64,000 nucleotides of DNA from Mesorhizobium sp. M2E.F.Ca.ET.219.01.1.1 (GTDB taxonomy: Bacteria > Pseudomonadota > Alphaproteobacteria > Rhizobiales > Rhizobiaceae). The stretch lies in NCBI RefSeq assembly GCF_004016445.2, contig NZ_SADT02000002.1, positions 124,001 to 188,000 on the forward strand, read 5' to 3'. The translations under genes and the position numbers were made by a program. Shown one piece after another: positions 33,871 through 43,000 of the stretch. Below the pieces are notes generated by a model that saw only the letters and a program-made list of their open reading frames with translations, was not told the origin of the DNA and made no database searches. Within the stretch, counting starts at the first letter, position 1. Each line of letters opens with the position of its first letter.

Positions 33871-35156
33871 CCTTCCTCCCGTCGGCGTGGCCGGAGACCG
33901 CCAATGCCGGCGCCGCTTTGCGCCGCAAGTTGAACGGGCGCATCCTGCGGGTACTCTTCGTACGCAGCGCCGGCGTTGCTGCCCTGTTCGCGCTCGAAAT
34001 CGTTTTGGCCCGGTCACTTGGCGCAGCGGATTACGGCGCGTTCAATGTCGCCTTGGCGATCGCCACAGTCGCAGCGCGGCTTGCTCCGATGGGCTGGCTC
34101 AACGCTTCGACGCGGCTGCTGAGCGCTTATACCAACGCGCAACAGTTCGGTCTCATCAAGGGGGTGCTGCTGCAGGCTTATGCGACGACTATCGCCGGGC
34201 TCGCCGTATTCCTCGGGGCGCTGGGCTTCGCACGCTTCATGTGGCCAGGTATCGCGGGCAACATGGTTCCGGCCTATATGGCATTACTTGCCACAGCACT
34301 GACACTGCTTGAACTCAATCGTTACCTATTGCGCGGCTTCCACGCGGGCGACCTCGGTGAGGCTTTGCCTACCCTGATGCTGCCAATGGGCGTCATTGGC
34401 TTGGTGTTGGCACTGGGGCTCCACGATCCAGGCCGTGCGGTGGTCTATTATGGCGCCAGCTGCGTTCCGCTCCTTGCGATTTCAGCGGTTGCAGTCGCGA
34501 ATTTTTCGCCGCCCGGCACCTGGAAGACAGCAGCCGAATGGCGTGTGGGCGAATGGGCTTTTGCAGCCGCCGCCATGCTGGTCGGCAGTCTTAGTGACGA
34601 ACTCGTATCACGCACCGCCGTGCTGATCTTGGGCTTTACCGGCGACAACCATGGTGCGGGACTTTATCAAGCCGCGTCGCGGCTCGCGCTGATGAACGTC
34701 TTCATGCTGCGGATCATTACGCCGGTTGCGGCGCCGTGGATTAGCGTGATGTTCAACGATGGCCGCCTCGAGGAACTGAGGACGTCATATTTGCGCCTTT
34801 GTCTGTTGTCGCTCGCTGGTGCACTGCCGCTTGCCATGGCGTTCTGGGCAGCGCCAAGTCTTGTGCTCGGCTGGTTCGGCAACGAGTTTATTGGAGCGGC
34901 CGCTATCCTCCGTCTCCTTGGTCTCGGCTACCTGATCTCTGCCGCCGTGGGCCCTTGCGCCACGGCACTGATGATGGTTGACAAGGAGCGGACCTACGGC
35001 AAGCTGGCACTGGGCTTCGCGGTATTCAATTTCGCAGCAACCTTCATCCTTTCGGCACTTTACGGTGCCGATGGCGCCGCCGTTGCGACCGCGGGTACCC
35101 TAATCGCTGCCAACATCACCTATTTCATATGTTTCTGGCGAACGATCAAACCTTGA
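33867..35156 (+). CDS. Wzx-type lipid-linked oligosaccharide flippase
   Basis: This 429-residue MOP-superfamily transporter has about twelve membrane segments. Its N-terminus (LRVLFVRSAGVAALFALEIV, then ARSLGAADYGAFNVALA) is characteristic of polysaccharide flippases. It would flip undecaprenyl-linked repeat units across the inner membrane for the Wzy-like polymerase that precedes it. The start overlaps the wzy stop (ATGA). It is the last gene of the five-gene plus-strand run beginning with the kinase fusion. Confidence 0.88.
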   Translation: MTFLPSAWPETANAGAALRRKLNGRILRVLFVRSAGVAALFALEIVLARSLGAADYGAFNVALAIATVAARLAPMGWLNASTRLLSAYTNAQQFGLIKGVLLQAYATTIAGLAVFLGALGFARFMWPGIAGNMVPAYMALLATALTLLELNRYLLRGFHAGDLGEALPTLMLPMGVIGLVLALGLHDPGRAVVYYGASCVPLLAISAVAVANFSPPGTWKTAAEWRVGEWAFAAAAMLVGSLSDELVSRTAVLILGFTGDNHGAGLYQAASRLALMNVFMLRIITPVAAPWISVMFNDGRLEELRTSYLRLCLLSLAGALPLAMAFWAAPSLVLGWFGNEFIGAAAILRLLGLGYLISAAVGPCATALMMVDKERTYGKLALGFAVFNFAATFILSALYGADGAAVATAGTLIAANITYFICFWRTIKP

Positions 35157-35548
35157 GCACTTGGTAGCCGTCCCATTAGCGCCGTCCTCAATTGATCGTG
35201 AAGGGAAACACCGGCAAGCCGGAATTGGTGGAGCCGCGCATTGCAATCGCTTTTGACGATCAGCCGGTGTGCGCCAGAGGCAGCGCCCACTCCCGCAGGA
35301 ACTCATGACGGGCCAAAGCTTCCCGCGGCCTCTACAATCGTGACGCCAGCAATCCCGTTGTGGAAATCAGCATCGCGCAGGGCGATCGAATGGGTCTGGG
35401 CCACCGGCTTCTCCCACCACCGGCGAATAGGGCGTCTAACAAGGGAGCCCGGCACTGGCTGGCGCAGGCTCACTTCGCAATGGCGGGTGACGTCATCCTG
35501 CGGTTTTCCATTATCGATGTAAGTCTGGGGGAGGGGCCGCAGACCGGC
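35157..35548. other. Gap between convergent genes, nothing recognised
   Basis: These 390 bases separate the Wzx gene from the convergent sugar transferase gene. Short frames exist on both strands but none shows a familiar motif or a ribosome site, and no clear terminator hairpin followed by T residues is visible. It may be decayed coding sequence. Confidence 0.4.
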
Positions 35549-36220
35549 TCAGTAGGCGGAATCTGATTCGAACACCTCACGGAGCGTCTGAAGGAAGATC
35601 AGGCAATCGACTGGCAAACTGGCGTTCTCGATATACTCCAAATCAATGTCCACACGCCGCCGCATGTCCTGTATTCGCGGGGTGCCCCCGCGCGCGCCGC
35701 TGATTTGCGCAAGCCCAGTCAGGCCTGGGCGAACTTCAAATCTCCGCACATAATGTGGGATGCGCGCCATATAGAATCGGTCATGCTCAACGGCATGTGG
35801 CCGCGGGCCGACAAGTGACATCTCACCGCGCACCACGTTGAAGAGCTGTGGAAGCTCATCGAGGCTCGTCGCCCGGAGGAACCGGCCCAATGGGGTGACT
35901 CGTGAATCCCCCCGGATCGCTTGCTCGACCGTTCCCGCCCGCGTCTCCGCCCAATACATCGTACGGAACTTGAGGAGCATGAACGGCTTCATGCCTATTC
36001 CGCTCCGCCGTTGCCGGAAAAGGATTGGTCCAGGCGATGTTATTGAAATACCGACGGTTATGAGCCCTATCACCGGGATCAGGGCAACCAACAAGAGTAC
36101 AGCTACCAACGTATCCAGCGAGCGTCTGAACCGGCTGTTAAGATAACTGCGGGATAGATCTATAATAACCCGATCAGTAGTTTGTTCTAACACACCCATG
36201 CCGACCCCTACAAACGACAT
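35549..36220 (-). CDS. ExoY/WbaP-type undecaprenyl-phosphate sugar transferase
   Basis: This 223-residue initiating glycosyl-1-phosphate transferase has one N-terminal membrane helix (LDTVAVLLLVALIPVIGLIT-like region), then KFRTMYW, LRATSLDELPQLFNVVRGE, MSLVGPRP and RPGLTGLAQISG, all conserved in the bacterial sugar transferase family. It loads the first sugar phosphate (galactose or glucose in relatives) on undecaprenyl phosphate. ATG 36220 was chosen; ATG 36199 behind AGGGG and GTG 36259 are alternatives. It lies opposite in direction to the main run and has an AT-rich promoter region upstream. Confidence 0.9.
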   Translation of the reverse strand: MSFVGVGMGVLEQTTDRVIIDLSRSYLNSRFRRSLDTLVAVLLLVALIPVIGLITVGISITSPGPILFRQRRSGIGMKPFMLLKFRTMYWAETRAGTVEQAIRGDSRVTPLGRFLRATSLDELPQLFNVVRGEMSLVGPRPHAVEHDRFYMARIPHYVRRFEVRPGLTGLAQISGARGGTPRIQDMRRRVDIDLEYIENASLPVDCLIFLQTLREVFESDSAY

Positions 36221-36444
36221 GGCTTCATTGCAATAAGAACAACGTTCCAGACTAAACACACCGTCTGGTGGGTATCGCTGCGTCCTTTTTACTCAGCATC
36301 GCCGAGATAACTAGCGCATCTCATACACCGCCGTGCGTCCAGATTGCAACTGCGCCTCCGGGAAGATTTACTGCAAATAATTTTACAAAATTTGGATTAA
36401 AGAGTCGAGCGAAATTAACTCTCGCAACGCGACTGACGTTAGCC

Positions 36445-36588
36445 TGCCGATGCGAAAATGGGCCGGACGATATTGTAGTCGCGGAGCCGTTCTTCAAGTG
36501 CGGCGCACCTGGGCGAGTGAGGTGAACAGGGTCTCGTTCAGGAACGCGTCGCACGGCTGGTCACTGAAGTTTTCCATCAAGGGGTCGG
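36445..36588 (-). pseudogene. C-terminal fragment of an IS3-family transposase (OrfB)
   Basis: The minus strand reads DPLMENFSDQPCDAFLNETL and FTSLAQVRR, then after a stop and frame change ERLRDYNIVRP. That is the C-terminal end of the DDE integrase of IS3 elements (FLNETLFxSLxxAR, then DYNxxRPHxxLG). Only about 48 codons survive and no terminal inverted repeats were found. Confidence 0.6.
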
Positions 36589-37066
36589 AACAAGAACTGT
36601 TCCCACCGACACCCTAGGACCGGAGGAGCACGAACTTGCGTGATTGATCTGTAGATGAAGCTGCCGGCCGGTTGAAAGCATTTGGCTGATGGCGACCAAT
36701 TTCCCCTTGAAGTCCGTGTGTGCCAAGGGAGAAGGCGAGTGGGTGGAAGAAGGCTCGTCAGCTCAAGGAAGCTGCGATACTCGTGGGTATTGCGACGGAC
36801 GAGGATAGCCCGGTCGGTCACTTTACACTGGACCCGGCAGATCGTTTGGAATGCGAACTCCGCCGCCGACCGCAGTATAAGCTGGGCTTCGCGGTTCGGC
36901 CTTGCACTATGCGCCAGACGGGGACGTTCGCCGGCAACGGACACGGATCTACGGAATTCCTTGCGCCCCGGTACTCCTTTAGGATGAATCTAAGGCTGGC
37001 ACTCGAAGTGCTAAGGTAAATATTGTCCCTTTGAAGTAAACTTGTCGGTTTTTGGGAGTTGTCATC
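36589..37066. other. Gap upstream of the peptide/PqqD module, nothing recognised
   Basis: This region holds short frames on both strands but no recognisable family. Base composition is lower in GC towards the right end, consistent with a promoter before the small peptide gene. It follows the IS3 remnant and may be insertion debris. Confidence 0.35.
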
Positions 37067-37138
37067 ATGGCATCAGGAAACACAAGCCGCTCGAAGAACA
37101 AGTCCGAGGGCATTGTCTCCCATGCGCCGCATAAATAA
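37067..37138 (+). CDS. Candidate 23-residue peptide gene upstream of the PqqD/HPr-kinase fusion
   Basis: ATG at 37067 is preceded by GGGAG at a spacing of eight bases. The 23 codons encode a Ser/Lys/Asn-rich peptide beginning MASGNTSRSKNKSEG and ending HAPHK, with no hydrophobic stretch. It lies 162 bases before the PqqD-containing gene, and a hairpin repeat stands between. PqqD domains bind peptide leaders, so a substrate peptide nearby is plausible. Small size makes chance occurrence possible. No homologue is known to me. Confidence 0.35.
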   Translation: MASGNTSRSKNKSEGIVSHAPHK

Positions 37139-37172
37139 ACCGCCTCGAAGGTGGGCGGGCGTTTATCACTGG

Positions 37173-37216
37173 TTAAAGCGCGTCGCGTGAATTTGTCAAA
37201 CGCGACGCGCTTCAAG
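37173..37216. repeat. Palindromic repeat, family A (short form)
   Basis: AAGCGCGTCGCGT and ACGCGACGCGCTT are exact 13-bp inverted arms around an 11-base loop. The same arm sequence heads the longer element at 55815-55918 and a truncated one at 60692. The stem would form in RNA between the small peptide gene and the PqqD/HPr-kinase gene. Confidence 0.75.
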
Positions 37217-37300
37217 GGAGCTTCGTACGATCTACCAGCACGACGCTGGCTTACGCACGATCCCGAGGTTCGATGAATTGGCTGGCGGGACGACAATCCG

Positions 37301-38455
37301 ATGAAGCAGGACCAGGCAGTTGATGGAACCATGGCGGCAGGTCGTGTCGACTGCAGCCCGGCCAGCTTGGTGATCGAGGGTCGGCTGGCGCGCGTCGGGG
37401 GGCAGAACATCCTGTTCGGCTCGTCCGGGCAGGCCATCTTTGCCGTCAACGATACCGCTGCCGACATCTGGTGCTCTGTGGAAGAAGGCATGCCGCCGTC
37501 GGCCATTGCGTTCGAGATTGCGCGCGGCGGCATCGATAGGCATGAGGCAAACAGGTATGTCGAGGCAGCCCTCGAGGACTGGGAACGACTGGGTCTGATA
37601 CGGCCCCGTGCGCCTTTGTCTCCGCCGTCGGCATACGACCATGTGAGTCGGGTGGTCGCCATTGCTGGCCTTCATATACGCATCGCCTATCCGGCGGCCT
37701 GGGCCTTTCCGGCCATCGCCGTATTTCGGCATCTCGAAGTTCAGACAGATGCTGCAGATATTCTGTTACATCTGGCCGAGCACCGCGGACGGATTCATCT
37801 GTTCCGGGATTCCGACTGGATCCAGTCCTGCTCGCCCGACGAACTTCCCGTCATGCTGAAAGGGCACTTGCTTACAGAGATTCTCGAGCACGGCGCCTAT
37901 GAACTTGCCGTCCATGCGGCTGCACTTCTCGGAAGAGAACGCGTCGTGCTCCTCTGCGGAAATCCGGGCGCGGGCAAGACGACGTTGACCATGGCATTGG
38001 TCCATGCAGGCTTCGGCTTCGCCGCGGACGACGTGACGCTTTTGGACTCGAAAGGGCTCTGCGTGGGTCTTCCGTTTGCTCCCGCTGTCAAGGCGGGAGC
38101 ATGGCCGCTTCTGGCCGAATACTGCGCCGATCTCCATGCCATTCCAATCTTTCGCCGTCCGGATCGCCGACGCGTGCGGTTTGCCGTGCCGAGGACGTTC
38201 GCACCGCATTCTCCTCATTCCGTCGGCAGTGTGATCCTGCTCCGTCGAGGTCACGACGCGAAAGCCTGCCTGGCGCCGGTCGATCCGGCGAGCGCTTTGC
38301 GCGGCCTGCTCAACGGCGCTTTTGCGCCCGGCAGGGAAGTAACCGGAGCCGCGTTTGATGCGCTGAGCAAAATCATCGGATCGGCGCAGGCCTACTGCCT
38401 GACCTATTCCAGACTCGACGACGCGGTGGAACTGATCGCGAAGGCATGCCGATGA
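37301..38455 (+). CDS. PqqD domain fused to an HPr-kinase-like domain
   Basis: This 384-residue protein has two parts. Residues 20-105 resemble PqqD (FAVNDTAADIWCSVEEGM, then EVANRY-like helix HEANRYVEAALEDWERLGLI), a small winged-helix domain that binds peptide leaders. Residues 115-384 resemble the HPr serine kinase C-domain: Walker A GNPGAGKTTLTMALV, FAADDVTLLD and RRPDRRRVRF. HPr-kinase-like enzymes of peptide clusters phosphorylate precursor peptides, while others act in polysaccharide loci. The start at 37301 lacks a strong ribosome site; ATG 37331 is an alternative. It is coupled by overlap to the nucleotidyltransferase gene. Function is not established. Confidence 0.8.
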   Translation: MKQDQAVDGTMAAGRVDCSPASLVIEGRLARVGGQNILFGSSGQAIFAVNDTAADIWCSVEEGMPPSAIAFEIARGGIDRHEANRYVEAALEDWERLGLIRPRAPLSPPSAYDHVSRVVAIAGLHIRIAYPAAWAFPAIAVFRHLEVQTDAADILLHLAEHRGRIHLFRDSDWIQSCSPDELPVMLKGHLLTEILEHGAYELAVHAAALLGRERVVLLCGNPGAGKTTLTMALVHAGFGFAADDVTLLDSKGLCVGLPFAPAVKAGAWPLLAEYCADLHAIPIFRRPDRRRVRFAVPRTFAPHSPHSVGSVILLRRGHDAKACLAPVDPASALRGLLNGAFAPGREVTGAAFDALSKIIGSAQAYCLTYSRLDDAVELIAKACR

Positions 38456-39447
38456 TGCGCGCCGGCGCCACGCTCGATGCGTTGATCGCGGGACTTCGCG
38501 GCCGGCCACCCGCCGGCGCCGACTGGCAGGCGGTGATCGCGCTTGCGAACCATACTCTGCTCACACCCGCCTTGTTCTCCTCCCTCGCGCATGCCGGCCA
38601 GATCCACGGCCTGCCGCACGACGTGCGCGAGTACCTCCGGTTCGTTCACGACTGCAACCGGGAACGGAACCTGCGCTTGCGCGCCCAACTGGCTGAAGCC
38701 GTCGCAGCGCTGAACCGGCGCGAGATCGTTCCGCTCCTGCTCAAAGGGGCAATACCCTTGTTTCTTTCCGTCCCTGAGCGCGTCCCCAGCAGGATGACCA
38801 GTGACCTCGATTTGGCTGTGGAGCCGACCGAAGAGGCGAGCGCCCAAGCTTGCCTGGAAGCGCTTGGCTACGCGCCGGTGGCGAGCGGTCGGGGCTTGGC
38901 CCGCCGGCAGGACGCTGGAATGCTGGAATTGCGGACCAGTCAGACAAGCGCATTCGGCCCGTCCAGTCCCGTCGAAAGAAATGGTTTGCGCGTTAAAATT
39001 CCTCCGGCACATTCTCGCGCCCTGCACTGGATGATGCATGACCTTCTCAAGGAGGGGGACTACTGGCGCGGACGGATCGATCTCAGGCACCTTCATGATC
39101 TGGCGCAACTGGCCGAAAGCGACGACATGGATTGGACGGCTTTGGGGGCAGCCATGTCGGATCGAGGCGCCCGCAATGCGCTCGACACCCAACTCCTGGC
39201 CTTGCACCATTTCTTCGGGACGAGGATCCCGACGAGCGGCGCACCGCGCCCGATGGTTCGCTTCCAGCACTGGAGGCGGGTTTTCACGGCGAGACATCCC
39301 TTCCTCGGCGCCCCCTTGCGTTTGGCCGCCAATCTGGCGTGGGGCACATGGCGGTTCTCGCGTGCCGACGATTTGGCGCGGCGCGGTCCGTCTGATCTCG
39401 GACGTCGTGTTATTCGCACTCTTTTTTTCTCTGGCGCGAAAGTCTAA
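38452..39447 (+). CDS. Nucleotidyltransferase_5-family protein
   Basis: This 331-residue protein of the uncharacterised nucleotidyltransferase family has LLLKGAIPLFLSVPERVPSR followed by MTSDLDLAVEP, the GxD/DxD metal site (Asp residues in SDLDL). An all-helical C-terminal part follows. ATG 38452 overlaps the previous stop (ATGA) and has GAAGG nine bases upstream; ATG 38446 is possible. This family commonly accompanies PqqD/HPr-kinase genes in peptide and exopolysaccharide clusters. It might transfer a nucleotide or sugar nucleotide to a peptide or protein. The frameshifted small Tat-like gene follows after 72 bases. Confidence 0.8.
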   Translation: MMRAGATLDALIAGLRGRPPAGADWQAVIALANHTLLTPALFSSLAHAGQIHGLPHDVREYLRFVHDCNRERNLRLRAQLAEAVAALNRREIVPLLLKGAIPLFLSVPERVPSRMTSDLDLAVEPTEEASAQACLEALGYAPVASGRGLARRQDAGMLELRTSQTSAFGPSSPVERNGLRVKIPPAHSRALHWMMHDLLKEGDYWRGRIDLRHLHDLAQLAESDDMDWTALGAAMSDRGARNALDTQLLALHHFFGTRIPTSGAPRPMVRFQHWRRVFTARHPFLGAPLRLAANLAWGTWRFSRADDLARRGPSDLGRRVIRTLFFSGAKV

Positions 39448-39519
39448 GCCTTTGGGTGGCGTACTAGTTTATTTTTCTGCAATCTATAAAGTAATTTTTC
39501 AGAAATAGAGGGCCTTGAC

Positions 39520-39763
39520 ATGGCGATCGAAAATAAACCTTCGGAAGGGAAACCGGAGATTCTCGTTTCCGAAGCTCAGGCGCGTCGTGACTTTTCTCAA
39601 GAAGGCGGGACGCTTCGCGGCGGTCACCCCGCCAGCCATCACGCTTCTGCTCGGCACGAGCTTGAACTCCAGGGCAATCGCCAAATCGGGCGGATGGCCG
39701 GGCAACGGCTGGGGGGACAAGAACCACATTCACATCGGCCCTCCCGGCCAAACCGGAAAATAG
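39520..39763 (+). pseudogene. Small Tat-like gene, frameshifted copy
   Basis: The first 25 codons equal the intact copy (MAIENKPSEGKPEILV, SEAQARRDF). One additional T in the run at 39592-39595 then shifts the frame, so the product becomes DFSQEGG and onward instead of DFLKKAGRF. The original frame remains open to TAG 39761-39763 if the base is removed. The ribosome site and terminator are intact. This is either a recent mutation or a phase-variation-like slip in a T tract (TTT against TTTT). Confidence 0.85.
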
Positions 39764-39805
39764 TGGTTCGAGAAATTTAGGCCTTTGTTCGACAGCATTT
39801 GAAAT

Positions 39806-39841
39806 GCCCGGGCCGCTCGCTCGATCAGCCCGGGCTTTTTT
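39806..39841 (+). terminator. Rho-independent terminator of the small Tat-like gene (right copy)
   Basis: GCCCGGGC at 39806-39813 and GCCCGGGC at 39828-39835 form an 8-bp stem followed by six T residues. It ends transcription of the PqqD/HPr-kinase module. Confidence 0.92.
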
Positions 39842-40010
39842 GCTGGGCGCTGATCTGGCCCATCCGCATGCGCGGACCTTCCACCATCCCGAGCATCTCG
39901 GAGCCGGCCACCATGACATGTGGCCGTGGTGTGGTTGGAATTCTCCCTACGCAAGCAGCAGACTGCTCACGAAATTGTCGTTCTGGAACTGCTCAACATG
40001 AGTCCAGTTG

Positions 40011-43000
40011 TCAGGACAGCAGCCAGTCCGAGCCCAGATGGATTTCGAACAACCGGCCATCAGCGACCTGGTCGACGCCGTAGTCGGCGACATAGAGGCT
40101 CATTTGCTGTCCGTCGTTCGGGTCGGAACTTGGTGCTAGCTCCAGACCCTTAGGCCTCACCGCCACCCCGGTAATCGGGTTTGTGTAGGCCGGCGAGTTG
40201 AGGACGCTGATTGTCGAGATGATGTCGCCGGCCTGATCCATCTCCCAGATATTCGGGCTCAATCCGGAGGCGACGAAGAAGATGCCGTGAGTTGGATCGT
40301 AGGCCAGTGCCTCCGCGTCATGCATCACCGAGGGGAGATTTATGGTTCTCACCAGTGCCCCATCGCCAGTCAATTCGTACATCAGTTTCTGGTGGCCATC
40401 GAGCTCGAAGATGTGGCCGGTCGTCGGATCGAACCGCAAGTCCTCGCTGTCGTCCTGCCCCAGGGATGCCGTGTCGAATGATCCAAGCTTGACCGTTGGA
40501 TTGGCCGGGTCGACCCAGAACACCTCCAGCTGATCGTCATCGGAGATATACATATGACCGTTGGACGGATTGATCCCGAGGCCGGTGGGCTCGAAGGTGA
40601 ATGACTCCAGGCTGTATCCCTGAGTAGCACCGGTGGGACCGATCGAGAACAGGTTGGTCTGGCTGAACCACGGTCTCTCATCATGTTCCGAGTCGGCAAT
40701 GAACAGCTTGTGAGAGACCGGATCATAGGCCAGGCCGGAGGGATCGCCGATACCAGCCCCTGCCGCATCGACATCGCGGAAAGGGGCCGTGGTGAGGTCG
40801 GTCACGGCGACGACACTGGCTTGAATGACGGGGTTTGGATCATTGTCGTAAATCGTACCAGTCGCCGTATTCTCTGCGATGAAGGCACCGTTTGCGGAGT
40901 TCAACTTGAGGCTAAAGGATTCCGTGTTCTCGGTGAACGTGTCGTCCTTGAGCGTGAGCGCAAGATCCAAGGAAGTCTGGCCGGCAGAAATGGTCACTAT
41001 ACCGGTCGCGGGGCCGAGCAGGTCATTGGCGACGGTGGCGGTGCCGTCGATGATCGAGTAGCTGATCGGAATGTCTTGAGACGCAGCGTGGTCGAGACTG
41101 AGGTGGAAGGTAATATTGGCGCCCGGGCCTTCGGTTTGCGCGGCATCGGAAATGCCCAGGACCGGCATGGAACTGGTGCCGATCAAGTAGGTCACGGCGA
41201 GCTTCGGGTGCACTGAACCCTCGGAGGAGTCAAACCTCCAGGCGTCGGTAGAACCTGTGCTGATCAGCCAGCCCTGATTTGCAGCATTGAGTTCAGCAGC
41301 AGTCGTACCCGCGGTTGCCCAGGCGCGCAGGCTTGCGGTGACATCAACCGTGGTTGGTCCGATAGCGGTCTGCCCCACAGTCACGTCCGCCACGGACAGG
41401 GCCTCGACGCCATTGGCCTGGACGCCTCCAACCATCGAGTTCCAAGTCGCGCTTTCGGTCCAGTCAACCAGCATGCGATAGAACGCACCATTGGCCGCCG
41501 ACGCAGATTCGTTGTTCGTCTGTAAGGTGAGGGTTGCCGAGGTGATGGTGGCACCCACTGGGATCTGCCCCGGGCCCGAACCAAACAAATTGTCGAAACA
41601 GAGCAGCGCTTGCTTGGCATTGGCGACGCCGGCATCGGCTTTGTCGACACTCACTGCGATGTCGGAGCCGAAAGACGTCGTGGGCTTTGCCTGATCCAAG
41701 GTGGTGTCCAGGGTGGCCGCATAGCCGTTCAATCCATCCTGGAATACTACGGTCGTGGGGGTGGGAATGGCGTTCACCGTCAGTTCGGCCGATGCCGCTG
41801 CGCTGTAGTCGTGGCCATCGAATGCCCGGTAGGTAAAGCTGTCGGTTCCGGTGAAGCCGGCAATGGGCGTGTAGGTGAATGAGCCGTCCGCGTTGAGCGC
41901 CAACGTGCCCTTGCTGGGGCCGACGAGCAGCACCGCCTGCAGCACGTTGTTATCGGCATCGCTGTCATTGGCGAGGACGCCATTGGCAGCGCTCTTCGTC
42001 AGGGTCGAGCCGGCATTCAAGCTGTAGACATCGTCACTGGCTACTGGAATGGCGTTGGGCGAACTGACCACCAGACTGACAGTTGCCGTGTTGCTATAGG
42101 CTGTCCCGTCGAAGGCCTTGTAAGTAAAGCTGTCGGTTCCGGTGAAGCCGGCAACTGCCGTGTAGATGAACGAACCATCGCTATCGAGGGTCAGGCTGCC
42201 ATTGGCAGGCCCCGTCTGCAGGACGGCCTCGAGTGGGTTGCCGTCGGCGTCGCTATCATTGGCGAGGACGCCCCCCGCCCTGACGACGCTAAAATCCGTC
42301 CCGGCCGTGACATTGTAGCTGTCATTGGCGGCAACAGGTGGCGTGTTGCCGGACGTGACCGAGAGCGCGACGGCGGTAGCGGCGCTGTACGCAGCCCCAT
42401 CGAAAGCCTCGTAAGTAAAGCTGTCCGGGCCAGTGTAACCGGCGGCGGCAGTGTAGTCGAAGGACCCGTCGTCCAGCAGATGGAGCGTCCCGTGCGACGG
42501 GCCTGAAATCAACACGGCATGGAGGGCGCTGCCCTCTGCGTCGTGATCAGTGGCTAGGACGCCTTGCGCCACCGACACATTGAGTTGCACGCCGGCTTCG
42601 GCTGCATAGGCGTCTGCGCTAGCAACCGGCGCGTCGTTGGTGCCGGTGATGGCGACATTGATTTGCTGGGTGGCCGACCCGCCATGACCGTCCGACACCG
42701 AAATCGTGTAGGCGATGGTCAAGACCTGGCCCTGTCCCAGGAAGTCAAAGGCTTGCGATCCGGAGTTGAATTGCCAGCCGAGGTTATGCGAGTCGCCGGC
42801 GTTGGCAGCAAGCCCCGTGGCCGGAGTGAGCGTCAACAGTCCTTTGACATCGGCTTCGACGAGGCCGCCGGTCGCGCCAGTCAGAACCGCCTTGGTCACA
42901 GTTGAACTGACGGTGTCGGAGGTATCGACATCGGTCACCGTAAGGTTGCCGGCAGCCGTAAGCGTGGCATTGGTTTCGGTCAGGTTGGCGCCTGCACTGT

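Larger units (their letters stand above)
39460..39904 (+). repeat. Right copy of the inverted repeat bounding the polysaccharide locus
   Basis: This is the near-identical inverted partner of 21427-21870. It starts 12 bases after the nucleotidyltransferase stop, at CGTACT, and ends at GAGC. It is one base longer because of an extra T in the small gene. Since it follows its presumptive partner genes, this is probably the original location and the left copy the duplicate, though the reverse remains possible. Confidence 0.93.
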
